From Saccharomyces uvarum (taxonomy: Eukaryota > Ascomycota > Saccharomycetes > Saccharomycetales > Saccharomycetaceae), in the NCBI GenBank assembly GCA_947243795.1, contig OX365936.1, positions 124,001-188,000 on the forward strand: DNA of 64,000 nt, written 5' to 3'. The notes beneath the pieces are model-generated. The model made no database searches. It saw only the letters and a program-made list of their open reading frames with translations, and was not told the origin of the DNA. How positions within the stretch are numbered: the first letter of the stretch is position 1; each line of letters opens with the position of its first letter. The position numbers were made by a program, and so were the translations under genes. Positions 40,214 through 52,112 of this stretch are shown here, piece by piece.

Positions 40214-42631
40214 ATGAATACCCCACATATCAGTTTGTATGAACCTGGGACAATACTGACCGTTGGTTCACACCACGCTAAGATTATCAAGTACCTCACG
40301 AGTGGTGGGTTTGCGCAGGTTTATTCTGCTGAAATTTCGCCTCCAGATCCGTATAGCAGTGCTAATATAGCCTGCTTAAAAAGAGTTATTGTTCCCGATA
40401 AACAGGGTTTGAATACCCTGAGAGCTGAAGTGGACGCTATGAAGCTCCTGAAAAATAATAAGCATGTGGTTTCTTACATAGACTCACATGCTGCGAAGTC
40501 CGTAAATGGTGTAGCATATGAAGTATTTGTATTAATGGAATATTGCGAACGCGGTGGTCTTATAGATTTTATGAACACCAGATTAAAGAATAGATTACAA
40601 GAGTCTGAAATATTGGAAATCATGGGCCAGACCGTTCAGGGAATCGCTGCCATGCATGCTCTACAACCTCCTTTAATTCATCGGGATATCAAGATTGAAA
40701 ATGTACTTATTTCACACCAAGGCCTATATAAAGTTTGTGATTTTGGTTCCGTTTCTGGTGTGATAAGGCCGCCCAAAAATCCACAGGAGTTTAACTATGT
40801 TCAGCATGATATCTTAACAAATACTACAGCTCAATACAGATCGCCCGAAATGATCGATTTATACAGAGGTTTACCCATTGATGAAAAGTCTGATATTTGG
40901 GCCCTAGGTGTCTTTCTTTATAAAATATGCTACTATACTACGCCATTTGAAAAAAGTGGTGAAGCCGCTATACTACATGCTAGATACCAATATCCATCCT
41001 TTCCCCAATATAGTGACAGGTTGAAAAATTTGATACGTCTAATGTTAATGGAAGCTCCATCTCAGAGGCCAAACATTTGTCAGGTTTTAGAGGAAGTTTC
41101 CAGACTACAGAATAGGTCTTGCCCGATTAGAAATTTCTATCTGTTAAGAGCTATGAATCAAAATGCACAATTGGTGTCTGAATCAACTTCGATGGCATAT
41201 ACGCCAGCACAGCAACTTGTTTCTCCACAAAGTTTTCAAAATATTAAGGCAATGCCTAATATTGTCCCTCTAAGTAATATCAAGACTACCCCCAATTTAG
41301 ACTCGGCATCAAACTTCGTTAATAACAATGACAAAATGGAGGCTATATTACAACTTCGCAATCAAAAACTCGAAACCGGTCCAAATTTTTCAATTCCGTT
41401 AACAAAAACCAAATCTGTTCCGCTCTCTGATGATTTCACATCACTATACTACAAAGAATTGCATCCTTTTCAAAAGCCACAAACTTTCAAATCAGTAGAG
41501 AGCTTCCAATCCCCACAAAAAAAATCGACTCCAGCATCTCCATCTCCGGTTAATAGCAACAATTATGATAGAGTTTCTACAATATACCGTCCAAATAACT
41601 ATGTCGACTCAGAGACGCAAACTTTAGATAGTATAGTTACTCTCAACTTAAAACCATCCCCTACTATTCCCAATAAAACAACAAGTTTCTCGAAAGAGTC
41701 TACTGTCCCAGAAAATGTAACTGGAGGAAACATTGTACGTTCGCTAAGTTCTAAACTTAAAAGAGTTATTACAGGAGAATCCCGCAGCAGTTCTCCAATC
41801 AAATCGAGACAGAATACTGGTGATAGTATTAGATCTGCATTTGGTATGCTTCGTCATGGCTTTACTGGGAATTCAATAAATAATAGTAGATCAACCTCCT
41901 TCGACAATAATAACTCCAACAGTGTGAATAGGCGACTAACTTCGTCTTCGTCAAATCCACCATCTTCCAATTTCAATTCAGACGCTAAAAGACAAGAGGA
42001 GTTGGATAAAAAACGAAAATTGGAACATCGTCGCAGCATGCCGCCTTCAATATTATCAGATTTCGATCAACACGAAAGAAATAACTCAAGAACCGAATCG
42101 AGAGATTATTACAGATCCCATTCCCCAGTGAAAAAAACTCAAACGACGCCTACCACAACAACGAGACCCACTCCCAAACCAAGTAATAGCGATATTGACG
42201 TAAACCAAGAAAAGAAGGAATCAATTCAAAGAAGAGTTCATAACTTACTAAATAATTCTGAAGATTCCTTGAGTTATAAATCTGCATCAGGGTATGGTAA
42301 TTATACAGATACCGAGGCAGAAACGTCGAATCGACAGTCGAGCGTAAGAATAACGCCAATCACTGAGGAAAGATTCAATAACTATCATAGTAGTAATGCA
42401 ATGAACCACCATACTAGTAGCAAAGATAGGCCTAAAGCAAGACCACCACGCCCGCCACCAAAACCGTTGCATTTAAGAACAAAAATTCAAAATACAAGAT
42501 GTTCCAGTAATTTACAATTAAGGAAACCCCCAATGGAAAGAATTTCTAGTGAAGCCACCGAAACGATTGTTGATGTTAATGTGGATGACTTAGAAGCTGA
42601 TTTCAGAAAGAGGTTTCCCAGCAAAGTGTAA
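40214..42631 (+). CDS. PRK1: Actin-regulating kinase Prk1 (Ark/Prk family)
   Basis: PRK1 (YIL095W) phosphorylates endocytic coat proteins (Pan1, Sla1, Scd5, Ent1/2) to disassemble actin patches. The 805 residues compare with 810 in S. cerevisiae. The kinase domain is about 20-300: Gly loop LTSGGFAQVYSAEI, catalytic HRDIKIENVL (about 155-164), CDFGSVS (about 175) and RSPEMIDL. The Ser/Thr/Asn-rich tail ends with a proline-rich PPRPPPKPLHLRTK segment, the known Abp1 SH3 ligand that targets the kinase to patches. Convergent with LYS12. Confidence 0.96.
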   Translation: MNTPHISLYEPGTILTVGSHHAKIIKYLTSGGFAQVYSAEISPPDPYSSANIACLKRVIVPDKQGLNTLRAEVDAMKLLKNNKHVVSYIDSHAAKSVNGVAYEVFVLMEYCERGGLIDFMNTRLKNRLQESEILEIMGQTVQGIAAMHALQPPLIHRDIKIENVLISHQGLYKVCDFGSVSGVIRPPKNPQEFNYVQHDILTNTTAQYRSPEMIDLYRGLPIDEKSDIWALGVFLYKICYYTTPFEKSGEAAILHARYQYPSFPQYSDRLKNLIRLMLMEAPSQRPNICQVLEEVSRLQNRSCPIRNFYLLRAMNQNAQLVSESTSMAYTPAQQLVSPQSFQNIKAMPNIVPLSNIKTTPNLDSASNFVNNNDKMEAILQLRNQKLETGPNFSIPLTKTKSVPLSDDFTSLYYKELHPFQKPQTFKSVESFQSPQKKSTPASPSPVNSNNYDRVSTIYRPNNYVDSETQTLDSIVTLNLKPSPTIPNKTTSFSKESTVPENVTGGNIVRSLSSKLKRVITGESRSSSPIKSRQNTGDSIRSAFGMLRHGFTGNSINNSRSTSFDNNNSNSVNRRLTSSSSNPPSSNFNSDAKRQEELDKKRKLEHRRSMPPSILSDFDQHERNNSRTESRDYYRSHSPVKKTQTTPTTTTRPTPKPSNSDIDVNQEKKESIQRRVHNLLNNSEDSLSYKSASGYGNYTDTEAETSNRQSSVRITPITEERFNNYHSSNAMNHHTSSKDRPKARPPRPPPKPLHLRTKIQNTRCSSNLQLRKPPMERISSEATETIVDVNVDDLEADFRKRFPSKV

Positions 42632-42789
42632 AGGGTGGCCTCGCGTATAATAGACTATGTAATATTAATTTAATATACAGGTATAATATTTTCTGTTCCC
42701 TTCACTAAAGTACATTGTTTTTGAGATATTAGTTACTGGCCTTCTTTACTAGTATTTAAAGACTTGAAATGTACCGTTCCATTCGTTTA

Positions 42790-42832
42790 TTTGATTATTC
42801 ATTCATTTATTTATTTATTTATTTATTAATGT
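42790..42832. repeat. TTTA/TTCA tetranucleotide repeat
   Basis: A run of TTTA and TTCA units in the convergent PRK1/LYS12 3' spacer. It is an A/T microsatellite with no visible function. Confidence 0.8.
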
Positions 42833-42842
42833 TTTGATTGAC

Positions 42843-44299
<1,457 letters not shown>

Positions 44300-45094
44300 C
44301 TAGAAGTGGAGGTTCTCTGTGGTGACGGGTTCTTCGTCTTGCGCCGTATCCAATGTAGAATCATCCTTCCACGACCCAGCAGGATTGCTCGACCTTGCTG
44401 CCATTAGTTCTGTTTCTTCAATGACCTTCTTTTCCCACACGTCTAGAACCTCTTGTTCCTTCTGTATACCATGTTCGATGGATGAAACTCCGAAAATGGA
44501 TCCGAACATCTCTGCCTCTTCAAACGCTACTTGCTGTTGTGTTTCTTCTTGCATCCTCAACGCATAGAATTCGTATCTTGCATGGTCGTATGCCTCGACC
44601 ATGTCCTTATACTGTTGTGTTTTGAGTAAGTGCATGGTCCGCTGAATGACACTTTCCCCATCTAGTGCTTTACCCAGTTGGAGCATGTGGCTCCAATCGT
44701 AATTTTCATCACCGACTTCATTTTCCACTAAAATCTTGGGTCTTGACAACTCCCAAGGGTGTTGCTTGTAAAAGAGGACTCTGAGTCTGTCCTCCACGTA
44801 GGTCAGCTTGGGAGGCTTGTACAGTTTTTTCACGCCCACCCTCCTGTCGTTCAGGTTGGGTCTTGTCTTGTAAAGTCCATTGGCGTTAGCTTGCTGCCTT
44901 TCTGTCACGTCAATAAGCTTCCCTATGATGCGCCCGTTGGAGGGGTTCTTAAATCGAGGTTCACGGGTAAACTTAGTAGATGGTGGGATGGATGCCACGA
45001 CATTGTACCATGCAGGAGTTTCTTTCAGCAACCCTGATTTCAGGTAAGCAGATGTCCGTTGAAGAACATTTACGGCGTTTGTCTGTATCTTCAT
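44300..45094 (-). CDS. RSM25: Mitochondrial small ribosomal subunit protein Rsm25 (mS23)
   Basis: RSM25 (YIL093C) encodes mS23 of the mitochondrial small ribosomal subunit. The 264 residues match S. cerevisiae. The N-terminus [20 protein letters not shown] is basic and amphipathic, suited to mitochondrial import. The conserved LPAWYN-like [15 protein letters not shown] segment and a charged helical C-terminal half are visible. It is divergent with YIL092W over 319 bp. Confidence 0.94.
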   Translation of the reverse strand: MKIQTNAVNVLQRTSAYLKSGLLKETPAWYNVVASIPPSTKFTREPRFKNPSNGRIIGKLIDVTERQQANANGLYKTRPNLNDRRVGVKKLYKPPKLTYVEDRLRVLFYKQHPWELSRPKILVENEVGDENYDWSHMLQLGKALDGESVIQRTMHLLKTQQYKDMVEAYDHARYEFYALRMQEETQQQVAFEEAEMFGSIFGVSSIEHGIQKEQEVLDVWEKKVIEETELMAARSSNPAGSWKDDSTLDTAQDEEPVTTENLHF

Positions 45095-45413
45095 TCTGTT
45101 TGGATATCAAGGCCTCCTGCTTTTTGAATGATGTCAACTGTCCTTCGGTTTTCTTCAGCCCTTAGGAGTACAGCTTTCTCTTCGTGTACAATCTATAGTG
45201 TTTTGTTAATTAATTGCTTCCAATCTGTTCTTTTCTGCAATTGCCGAAGTGTCAAAGAAATTTTAATTCCCTTCACAAAGGAAGTTGCGTAAAGGAAACC
45301 CCGGCTATAAATACTACACAAAGGCTGTATATTATTGTGGTGGGTGGTGCCTATTGATCTTTATACCTTCATATTGTACCGAAATTTAGTTCCAAGAAAG
45401 AAACTCAAAAAAT
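45095..45413. promoter_or_regulatory. Divergent RSM25/YIL092W promoter
   Basis: This 319-bp spacer has a canonical TATAAATA at 45306-45313, about 100 bp upstream of the YIL092W ATG. Nothing else was recognised. Confidence 0.5.
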
Positions 45414-47390
45414 ATGGTAAATAAATCAAAATTCAATGGCGGTAATGGAAACGCACCATCGTCACGAAATAACAAGAAAAAATACAATAACTACCGTAAG
45501 AAGAGTGCAGCATCATCTGTACGGTGTGAAAATTTTGGCATCGCAAGAACGGATGATGATGGGAAGCAGGTTTCTAGGATATTCGATAAAATGAATCATC
45601 TGAAAAAATTTAGTGCTGAAGAGGACGACGATAAAAATCTCTTTGTTCAATGGTCAGATGACATAACAGACACTTTATCCGGATTATGGTGGACTGGAAT
45701 TTTTTTGAAACTTCTAATAAGCTCTGCATTGACCGGACGTGCGAAGAAATGGTTTGATTCAACTACCGAGGGCATCGATGACCATTCAATAAGGACTTAT
45801 ACTTTGGAAAATTTTCTTGCCTTATTGTCAGGGGAATTTGATGGCGTAAGAGTTTTAAGAAGAGAAGGGTTTGCTGAACTATTGAAACTGTCGATTAACT
45901 CTGAGACGTCATTGGAAAAATTCGCTAAAATATCTGAACTTCTGACTCCTTATTATCTATCGTCCAGTGCTGCATTAGATTTATTTCTTACCAAGTTGGA
46001 GCCTTGCCTGCAAAAGCAGTTGGAGGATGCTGCTTTCCCAATGACTTTGGATATAGCATTATTAGTAGTTGCGTGTGAATTTGCGAAGGGGACTTCAGAA
46101 GAAAGAAAGGACAAGAATGCTGAGAATGATAACAATAATAATAGTAATACCATAGATTTAGACCCTAGCGTGCGGAAGAAGAAGAATACTATTAAAACTA
46201 ACAAGAAATGCAAAAACAAACCTATACATGAAAATATTGATAATGCCATCAATAAGAGTAATGGTAAAAAAAATATAAATGAAGAGGGGTTACAGGTGCT
46301 TCATCCTAAACGTCGAAAACAAAATGAATCTGGAAAGCAGCATTCCCTCTCCACGTCAGCACTTGCAGATATACTACCATTGAATCAAAACATATCCAAC
46401 ATAAACGCATCAAATAAGCAATCCAATGCAAGTGATCCTTTGGATTCTTATACGTCCCTTAAAAGCAATGGCTTTCAACATCACTCGATAAATGAAGTGC
46501 CAATCTTGGACAGTAACAGGTCCTTTCCAATTACAATTCCTGCTGCCGCTACCCTCGCATATGATAAAGTTGAAAATATAAAAAATGAAACCAATATTCA
46601 TGATGAAGCAATAAATGATATCCCGTTGTCGTTGACCAGTAGTAACGATTTTTTGAAAAGAGATGTAGCAGAGTCCGTGAGCTGGAAATCTATTAGAGGT
46701 AACGTTAGAGTGTCAGATTCGAACGTGAAGAGCTTTCTTAGATGTGATGAGTCTAATCATCAAATGGCTTGTCGAACCGATGCGACGCACGTTTCTTCAC
46801 ATTCAAACACATCTGAACCTGTTCAGACAGCATGGTATGATTCAAATAGAACTAACTTTACTGAAACGAATAAGATTGGAGAAATTAGTAACCTCAATCC
46901 ATTCACGAAAAACGAAAATATAATAGATTCGGATAAATCAAAAGGTCGCAAGAACCCCATAAATTCCATGAAAGTAAATAAGCCGGGCTATTTCATTGAT
47001 CTTGAAAAGCCGCAAAGTATGCATAACGAGAATAGGAGTGTAGGATTGTTAGCACAAAAAAGCTACCCACTTCATAATTTTGCAGTGCGTACAAGAAATG
47101 CGCATTTTAATGACCGCCCTTCTAACTATACATCAGCACATGGAAACTTGAATGCCATCCACCCTTTGTCTTTAAGGATTAATAATATTCAATGTTTGTC
47201 CAAGCCCAAGCCTGGTAAGAGGGAAGCAGACACTGATAAAGAAGTAAATGTACCGAAGATGACAGTTAAAGAAAAAGGAACTGTAAATAGCGTAATTGCG
47301 AAAGATAATGATGGGAGATCCAACATTGTGGAAAACCCATTTCTCGGGAACGCGCTGAACGAAACAAAACCAAACAGCTATTATATATAA
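45414..47390 (+). CDS. YIL092W: Protein of unknown function with a gag (capsid)-like region
   Basis: This is the ortholog of the uncharacterised YIL092W; the frame is intact, 658 residues against about 633 in S. cerevisiae. A basic Asn/Lys-rich N-terminus (1-50) precedes a folded region at about 72-225. There, SALTGRAKKWFDS, then TYTLENFLALLSGEF, then SLEKFAKISEL, and finally FLTKLEPCLQKQLEDA follow the spacing of the Retrotrans_gag (Ty3/Gypsy capsid) family. After 225 the protein is Asn/Ser/Lys-rich, probably disordered. No zinc knuckle, protease or polymerase follows, and no LTRs flank it. I infer an old domesticated gag, now a host gene; similarity is judged by eye. Its function is unknown. 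Confidence 0.85.
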   Translation: MVNKSKFNGGNGNAPSSRNNKKKYNNYRKKSAASSVRCENFGIARTDDDGKQVSRIFDKMNHLKKFSAEEDDDKNLFVQWSDDITDTLSGLWWTGIFLKLLISSALTGRAKKWFDSTTEGIDDHSIRTYTLENFLALLSGEFDGVRVLRREGFAELLKLSINSETSLEKFAKISELLTPYYLSSSAALDLFLTKLEPCLQKQLEDAAFPMTLDIALLVVACEFAKGTSEERKDKNAENDNNNNSNTIDLDPSVRKKKNTIKTNKKCKNKPIHENIDNAINKSNGKKNINEEGLQVLHPKRRKQNESGKQHSLSTSALADILPLNQNISNINASNKQSNASDPLDSYTSLKSNGFQHHSINEVPILDSNRSFPITIPAAATLAYDKVENIKNETNIHDEAINDIPLSLTSSNDFLKRDVAESVSWKSIRGNVRVSDSNVKSFLRCDESNHQMACRTDATHVSSHSNTSEPVQTAWYDSNRTNFTETNKIGEISNLNPFTKNENIIDSDKSKGRKNPINSMKVNKPGYFIDLEKPQSMHNENRSVGLLAQKSYPLHNFAVRTRNAHFNDRPSNYTSAHGNLNAIHPLSLRINNIQCLSKPKPGKREADTDKEVNVPKMTVKEKGTVNSVIAKDNDGRSNIVENPFLGNALNETKPNSYYI

Positions 47391-47442
47391 ATTACCTGCT
47401 CTTTATTACAAATCTTTACGTATAATTACTATAGTAGTGCAA

Positions 47443-49608
47443 TTACTTGAATTCATATACTTCCTTTTGTGCATGTGATAATACACCTGCTCTTTTGGTA
47501 CCCACAATTCTTTCCAATGAAAGACCATCTAATTTACTGTAAACACACCTAACAGTGGATATATTCAAATCAGTGTTACCCAAAAAGGCATTTTTACCAA
47601 TGTATCTGACTGTTTCATTGTAGAACTCTGGATTGTTTGGTGGCTTATAAAATACAACATTTTTCACACCTTTGATTTCATAACGTCTATAATGGTGCAA
47701 TCTCTCTGTATATAACAGAACTTTCACGCGACCCTGTTGAAATAGTGATCTGTTGGCATTAAGTTGTTTTTGACTAGAATACTCATTTATATCGCCAAAC
47801 AGAATCGTTGTCTTTTCCTTCATGTAGTTTCTAATACGGATAAAGTCTGTATAATCAGGAATATAAATCAGTATACCATCTTCATAGCCCGTAGATTTAA
47901 CAATACTGGGAATAATGACACTTGTGAAAAACTTGAATCTATAATCGGGTTCTTCAATAATTGAGTTACCGATTATGTCAAATCTTTGAAAAATTTGTCT
48001 AATCTTCAAACCCAATTGTCCAATACTGGAGGTTTCTGATTCTATTACTTTGTGATTTTTCCACCTACCAGCCAAGTTACGGCATCTCCCATTAATCAAT
48101 GAATTGGCCGCTGGTGAAATGTATTTGGTAAATACCATTGTTTGTCTTAAGAGTTTAGCTTGTTCATTGATATACCACATCCGAATTCTACTAAAATCAG
48201 CTTCGTGTTGTTGATCTGGAATTTTGTTTATATGATCGAATATGGTGAAAATATGAGATATGTTCTGGTATTCTATAGAATGCAATTGATCGATGACCAT
48301 TAATTCTATGGAGGACAAGAAATCATCCTGTCTTTTCTTTTTATCCGTATTTTCCAAGATCATTTGAATACCCAAAGGCGAGCATACGATAATATCAGAT
48401 TGATAGAAGTTACTATAAAGCTTTATAGCCTTTCTTGTGAACTTAAGACCAACAACAAAAAAATCACTGGTGTTACCTCTGAATATATGTTGAAAGGATT
48501 TTGGTTTAGAGCTTGGTGGTAAAGAATCATCACGAAATTGATCGTAAAATTTCCCCTTCTTATCGACTTGATCTATACCGGATTTCTTAATTATCTTATC
48601 AACGACATGATATGCTGCGTCTCTAGTGGGAACCACAATCAACACTTTTGGTCTTGTGAAACCTTGGTCTAAGTGTTCAGTGTCTGGGTTATCTTGCAAT
48701 CTTTGATTATTTTTCAAGATTCTATCTCTTGTCTTGTAAATGTGGTTCAATGCGTGTAAGGTGTACAGATCTCTATACTCGTCTTCATCCTTTTCGTAGG
48801 AATCGTATTCGTACAGTATGTCTTTGTACTGAAACATAGGGTCTACTAATTTTTTCTGTAAAGAAGTCAACGGATCGATTTTCTTGTCCAGTAGCCCACT
48901 TTGAATTTTCAGTCTTTGTTTCAAAAAATACGAATATATGGAAGACGACTTGTATGGGCGTTCAACAGGGGTCTCGTCGCCATTTACTATTGGCTTGGAG
49001 TATATGTACGATTCATCGTCACCTAGAGGAGACTTGACGGATTTGTACTTTATGTTATTGGCCTTGAAAGCATTAGACACGTCATCGACGTACTTCTCTG
49101 TAACTTGATTGAAATGTGACTCAAATGGATCCTGCTCATCCTCACTATCCACTTCATCCTGCTCGTTTTCGTTCCCGTCAGAGTCGCTATCATCTTCTTG
49201 ATCGCTTAAAAGGCCATTCTCTATCTCTAGCTGGTCGTCGACTGGTTCAGAGCCTGTATTCTCATTCTCGCCGGTTTGGTCAGCAGCCTCATTGTTCTCG
49301 CCAGCCTTTGTCTTCTTCCTCTTTGGCTCAGGGTGTTCGGACTTGAGAATAGTCAGTAAGGCGTCATAAACCTTTTCCTGCTTCTCTTCTTCATCCCCAA
49401 TGTCAAGATCTGACTCGGTTCCAGCATCAGAAATTGCACCTTCGTCTTTTCTCTCGACGGATTCTTCAGCTACGTGGTCTACTTCATTCGTATCCACATC
49501 CTCAGTTCTTCTGGCAGTAGTTCTTTTAATCTTCCTCATTTCCTGTCTTCCTCTCTTCCGATGCCCACGAAAATGGTCATCATTCTCCCTCGCATATTTG
49601 CCGCTCAT
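47443..49608 (-). CDS. UTP25: SSU processome protein Utp25
   Basis: UTP25 (YIL091C) is an essential nucleolar protein of the small-subunit processome, needed for 35S pre-rRNA cleavage at A0-A2, with a degenerate DEAD-box helicase fold. The upstream GTG extension is rejected; the ATG at 49608 ([13 protein letters not shown]) gives 721 residues as in S. cerevisiae. Acidic N-terminal ~190 residues precede the RecA-like core with [14 protein letters not shown] (about 317-330) and VIDQLHS (about 441-447) where DEAD would be. The promoter has adjoining PAC and RRPE motifs. Confidence 0.96.
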   Translation of the reverse strand: MSGKYARENDDHFRGHRKRGRQEMRKIKRTTARRTEDVDTNEVDHVAEESVERKDEGAISDAGTESDLDIGDEEEKQEKVYDALLTILKSEHPEPKRKKTKAGENNEAADQTGENENTGSEPVDDQLEIENGLLSDQEDDSDSDGNENEQDEVDSEDEQDPFESHFNQVTEKYVDDVSNAFKANNIKYKSVKSPLGDDESYIYSKPIVNGDETPVERPYKSSSIYSYFLKQRLKIQSGLLDKKIDPLTSLQKKLVDPMFQYKDILYEYDSYEKDEDEYRDLYTLHALNHIYKTRDRILKNNQRLQDNPDTEHLDQGFTRPKVLIVVPTRDAAYHVVDKIIKKSGIDQVDKKGKFYDQFRDDSLPPSSKPKSFQHIFRGNTSDFFVVGLKFTRKAIKLYSNFYQSDIIVCSPLGIQMILENTDKKKRQDDFLSSIELMVIDQLHSIEYQNISHIFTIFDHINKIPDQQHEADFSRIRMWYINEQAKLLRQTMVFTKYISPAANSLINGRCRNLAGRWKNHKVIESETSSIGQLGLKIRQIFQRFDIIGNSIIEEPDYRFKFFTSVIIPSIVKSTGYEDGILIYIPDYTDFIRIRNYMKEKTTILFGDINEYSSQKQLNANRSLFQQGRVKVLLYTERLHHYRRYEIKGVKNVVFYKPPNNPEFYNETVRYIGKNAFLGNTDLNISTVRCVYSKLDGLSLERIVGTKRAGVLSHAQKEVYEFK

Positions 49609-49697
49609 TCTAACCTTCCCTGTAACTGTACCGTACTCTACTTCTGCTTCCACTCGAAAACTGCAACCATTCCATCTTTATCACTATACTATTTTAT

Positions 49698-49707
49698 GCG
49701 ATGAGCT
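49698..49707 (+). promoter_or_regulatory. PAC element of the UTP25 promoter
   Basis: GCGATGAGCT is a perfect PAC motif about 90-100 bp upstream of the UTP25 ATG. An RRPE follows 24 bp further upstream. PAC plus RRPE is the signature of the ribosome-biogenesis regulon. Confidence 0.85.
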
Positions 49708-49730
49708 GAGCTTATACTAGTCGCGCAAAG

Positions 49731-49742
49731 GAAAAATTTTTC
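49731..49742. promoter_or_regulatory. RRPE element of the UTP25 promoter
   Basis: GAAAAATTTTTC, a palindromic RRPE (Stb3 site), lies next to the PAC element at the usual short spacing. Confidence 0.8.
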
Positions 49743-50031
49743 AGATCATGCCCCACGGCGGCCCATCAGTTTGGAATCAAGCAAGGGACTGGAGCGGTTA
49801 CTGGTTTGGGGGAGATGATTGATGAGAAGATGGATAAAGAAGGCATTGAACAGAAGATCTGAGGTGTAGTATTCTTTAAAGAATAGTGTGCGGTGTGTTG
49901 GTAGTTTCTAGAGTATTCCTGAAGCTTTTCCTTTCTGTTCTGCCCCCCTCCCCCGTTCGCATAATCGCATAGGTCCATTGGAGAGGTGCTGTTTGTGGCC
50001 GACCACGCTAAGAGCTAAGTATTAGGCAACG

Positions 50032-51507
50032 ATGACTAGCTTGTCCAAAAGCTTCATGCAAAGTGGAAGAATCTGTGCAGCATGTTTTTACCTGTTGTTT
50101 ACGCTGCTTTCAATTCCCATCTCATTCAAAGTTGGTGGTTTGGAGTGCGGTCTTTCCTTTACAGTGACACTTTTCACTTTGTATTTCATAACGACGACGC
50201 TGAATGTGCTAGCAAGACGAAACGGAGGAAGACTGTACATTCTTTTGACCAGCTGCCTGTATTATTCCCAACACTTTGTTATTGCTTCTCTGCTATTTTT
50301 ATTTTTATCCGGGTTTTCTAACGATGAGTTAGGAAACGTTTTGAAAAATAGATCTAATGAGTCGGAGTCGTTCTTAGAGGCTTTAAAAAATAGCTTGAAT
50401 TCTAACCAAATCAATTACGTGCTATACTACTACTACTATCGATTCGTCGTTCAACCATGGCAGTTCATACTTACCAAGTCTACACCTTTTTTTACACTAT
50501 CAGAAGGATTTTTCACTATTTTAGCCATTCAGGCCGTGGGAGAAACTAATAGATGGTTGTCAAATGACTTGAACTCAAACACATGGATTATTTCGTCATT
50601 GCTGGCTTCTGGGGGTGTGATCACCGCTTCACTTTATTATTTGTATCGGATTTATGTGACTCCTATATGGCCACTATCTATTCAAACAGCGTCTTTATTA
50701 GGATTTGTTTTGTCCATGGTATGTGGGCTTGGACTTTACGGTATCATAAGTCAAAGGGGGTCCGTGATAGAAAGTTCATTATTTTTCGCATATATTGTTC
50801 GTTGTATCTATGAAATTTCTCCCAAATTAGCTACTACGGCAACGGATGAAATCCTAGATTTGTTCAAGGACGTATGGCAGAAACATCAAAGAAATTTGCC
50901 TACGGCGGATAATCTACTGTGCTATTTCCATAACGTTATTTTGAAAAATGCTGAAATGTTATGGGGGTCCTTTATCCCCAGGAGAAGGAACACAGCTGGC
51001 GATCTCCATGAAAAAATCATAAGTATCTTGTCATTTGAAAAAGTGTCTTTGATATCTAAACCATTTTGGAGATTTTGCAAAAATTTTACCTTTAGTGTTC
51101 CGTTATCCATCAACGAATTTTGCCAAGTCACGATTAAAATGGCAAGTGAATCAGTATCACCAGCCATAGTGATCAATTTATGCTTTAGAGTTCTTATGTT
51201 CTACTCGGCAACAAGGATTATCCCTGCTTTACAAAGAAAAAATGACAAGCAGTTGCGTAAGAGTCGTAGAATCATGAAGGGATTGTATTGGTATAGTCCC
51301 TGCATACTAATTGCTATGTACACTCATTTGATTTTACAGTATTCCGGTGAGTTAAAGAAAGATTTGTGTATATGGGGCTGTAGTGAGAAATGGTTTGGAC
51401 CAGATCAGCCAGAAATTATAGTGGATTCATGGGGGTTCTGGAACTGGTGTAATATTTTCTGCACTATCTTGGTATATGCTACTGAGTTAGTCGGTTCTGG
51501 CAGTTGA
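50032..51507 (+). CDS. ICE2: ER membrane protein Ice2
   Basis: ICE2 (YIL090W) is a polytopic ER protein that helps shape cortical ER, tethers ER to the plasma membrane, and restrains the phosphatidate phosphatase complex Nem1-Spo7. The 491 residues equal S. cerevisiae. About eight hydrophobic segments are visible, including the first ~45 residues, 55-80, 175-235, and several near the C-terminus (ICAACFYLLFTLLSIPISF at the start, NIFCTILVYATELVG at the end). A cytoplasmic charged loop lies near 275-340. It is divergent with UTP25. Confidence 0.95.
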   Translation: MTSLSKSFMQSGRICAACFYLLFTLLSIPISFKVGGLECGLSFTVTLFTLYFITTTLNVLARRNGGRLYILLTSCLYYSQHFVIASLLFLFLSGFSNDELGNVLKNRSNESESFLEALKNSLNSNQINYVLYYYYYRFVVQPWQFILTKSTPFFTLSEGFFTILAIQAVGETNRWLSNDLNSNTWIISSLLASGGVITASLYYLYRIYVTPIWPLSIQTASLLGFVLSMVCGLGLYGIISQRGSVIESSLFFAYIVRCIYEISPKLATTATDEILDLFKDVWQKHQRNLPTADNLLCYFHNVILKNAEMLWGSFIPRRRNTAGDLHEKIISILSFEKVSLISKPFWRFCKNFTFSVPLSINEFCQVTIKMASESVSPAIVINLCFRVLMFYSATRIIPALQRKNDKQLRKSRRIMKGLYWYSPCILIAMYTHLILQYSGELKKDLCIWGCSEKWFGPDQPEIIVDSWGFWNWCNIFCTILVYATELVGSGS

Positions 51508-52112
51508 AAGGCAGTAAATTGTCACAAGAGCTATATCGCTGCCTCAACCGAATAAGAAAGAAAAAAAAGATGGGATAGAAAGAGAAATACCTAGTTGCTT
51601 GTAAAGTAGTTGATAGAATACATCTGTTCCAAGTTTCATTTCTGCCTCAGGCTTGGCCTCTATCATTTTACTTAGCCCCCTTTTTCCTTTTTTTTTTTCA
51701 TTTGCACTAGTCCCTTACACTTTCATAGTGAGAATTGCTTACGTTTACTATTAATCCATAATGCACTCAACGAACACTTTAACGCACCACTAATATGTAT
51801 ACATATAAATATATAAATATATAAATATATACGATATCTTTAAATTAGTACTTTAATCACGTGAGCTGCAGTAGAGTTATCTAAAAGAAGGGGGGAAAGC
51901 CTATCGCTTGGCTTGGAACCTACGTTTCGGCTTTTTGGCTATTGTCTAAAAAAGCAGCTCGCTATCTTACAACACCATAATATACTTGAAAAAACATTTT
52001 GCTATCTTACAACCCTACAATATACTTATTAAAGGATTTCTCTGGTAAAATAGCATTTAGTCTTTCCTTACAGCACCACATACTCGTTTGTGGTCATTAT
52101 TGCATTTATATA
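51508..52112. promoter_or_regulatory. ICE2 3' region and YIL089W promoter
   Basis: This 605-bp spacer has an A/T repeat of ATATAAAT-type units (about 51796-51832), a CACGTG E-box at 51858-51863, and a 28-bp imperfect duplication at 51961-51988 and 52001-52028 with a 40-bp period. No other gene was recognised. Confidence 0.55.

Larger units (their letters stand above)
49609..50031. other. Divergent UTP25/ICE2 spacer
   Basis: 423 bp between UTP25 and ICE2. It contains the PAC and RRPE motifs listed below. No other gene was recognised. Confidence 0.5.
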
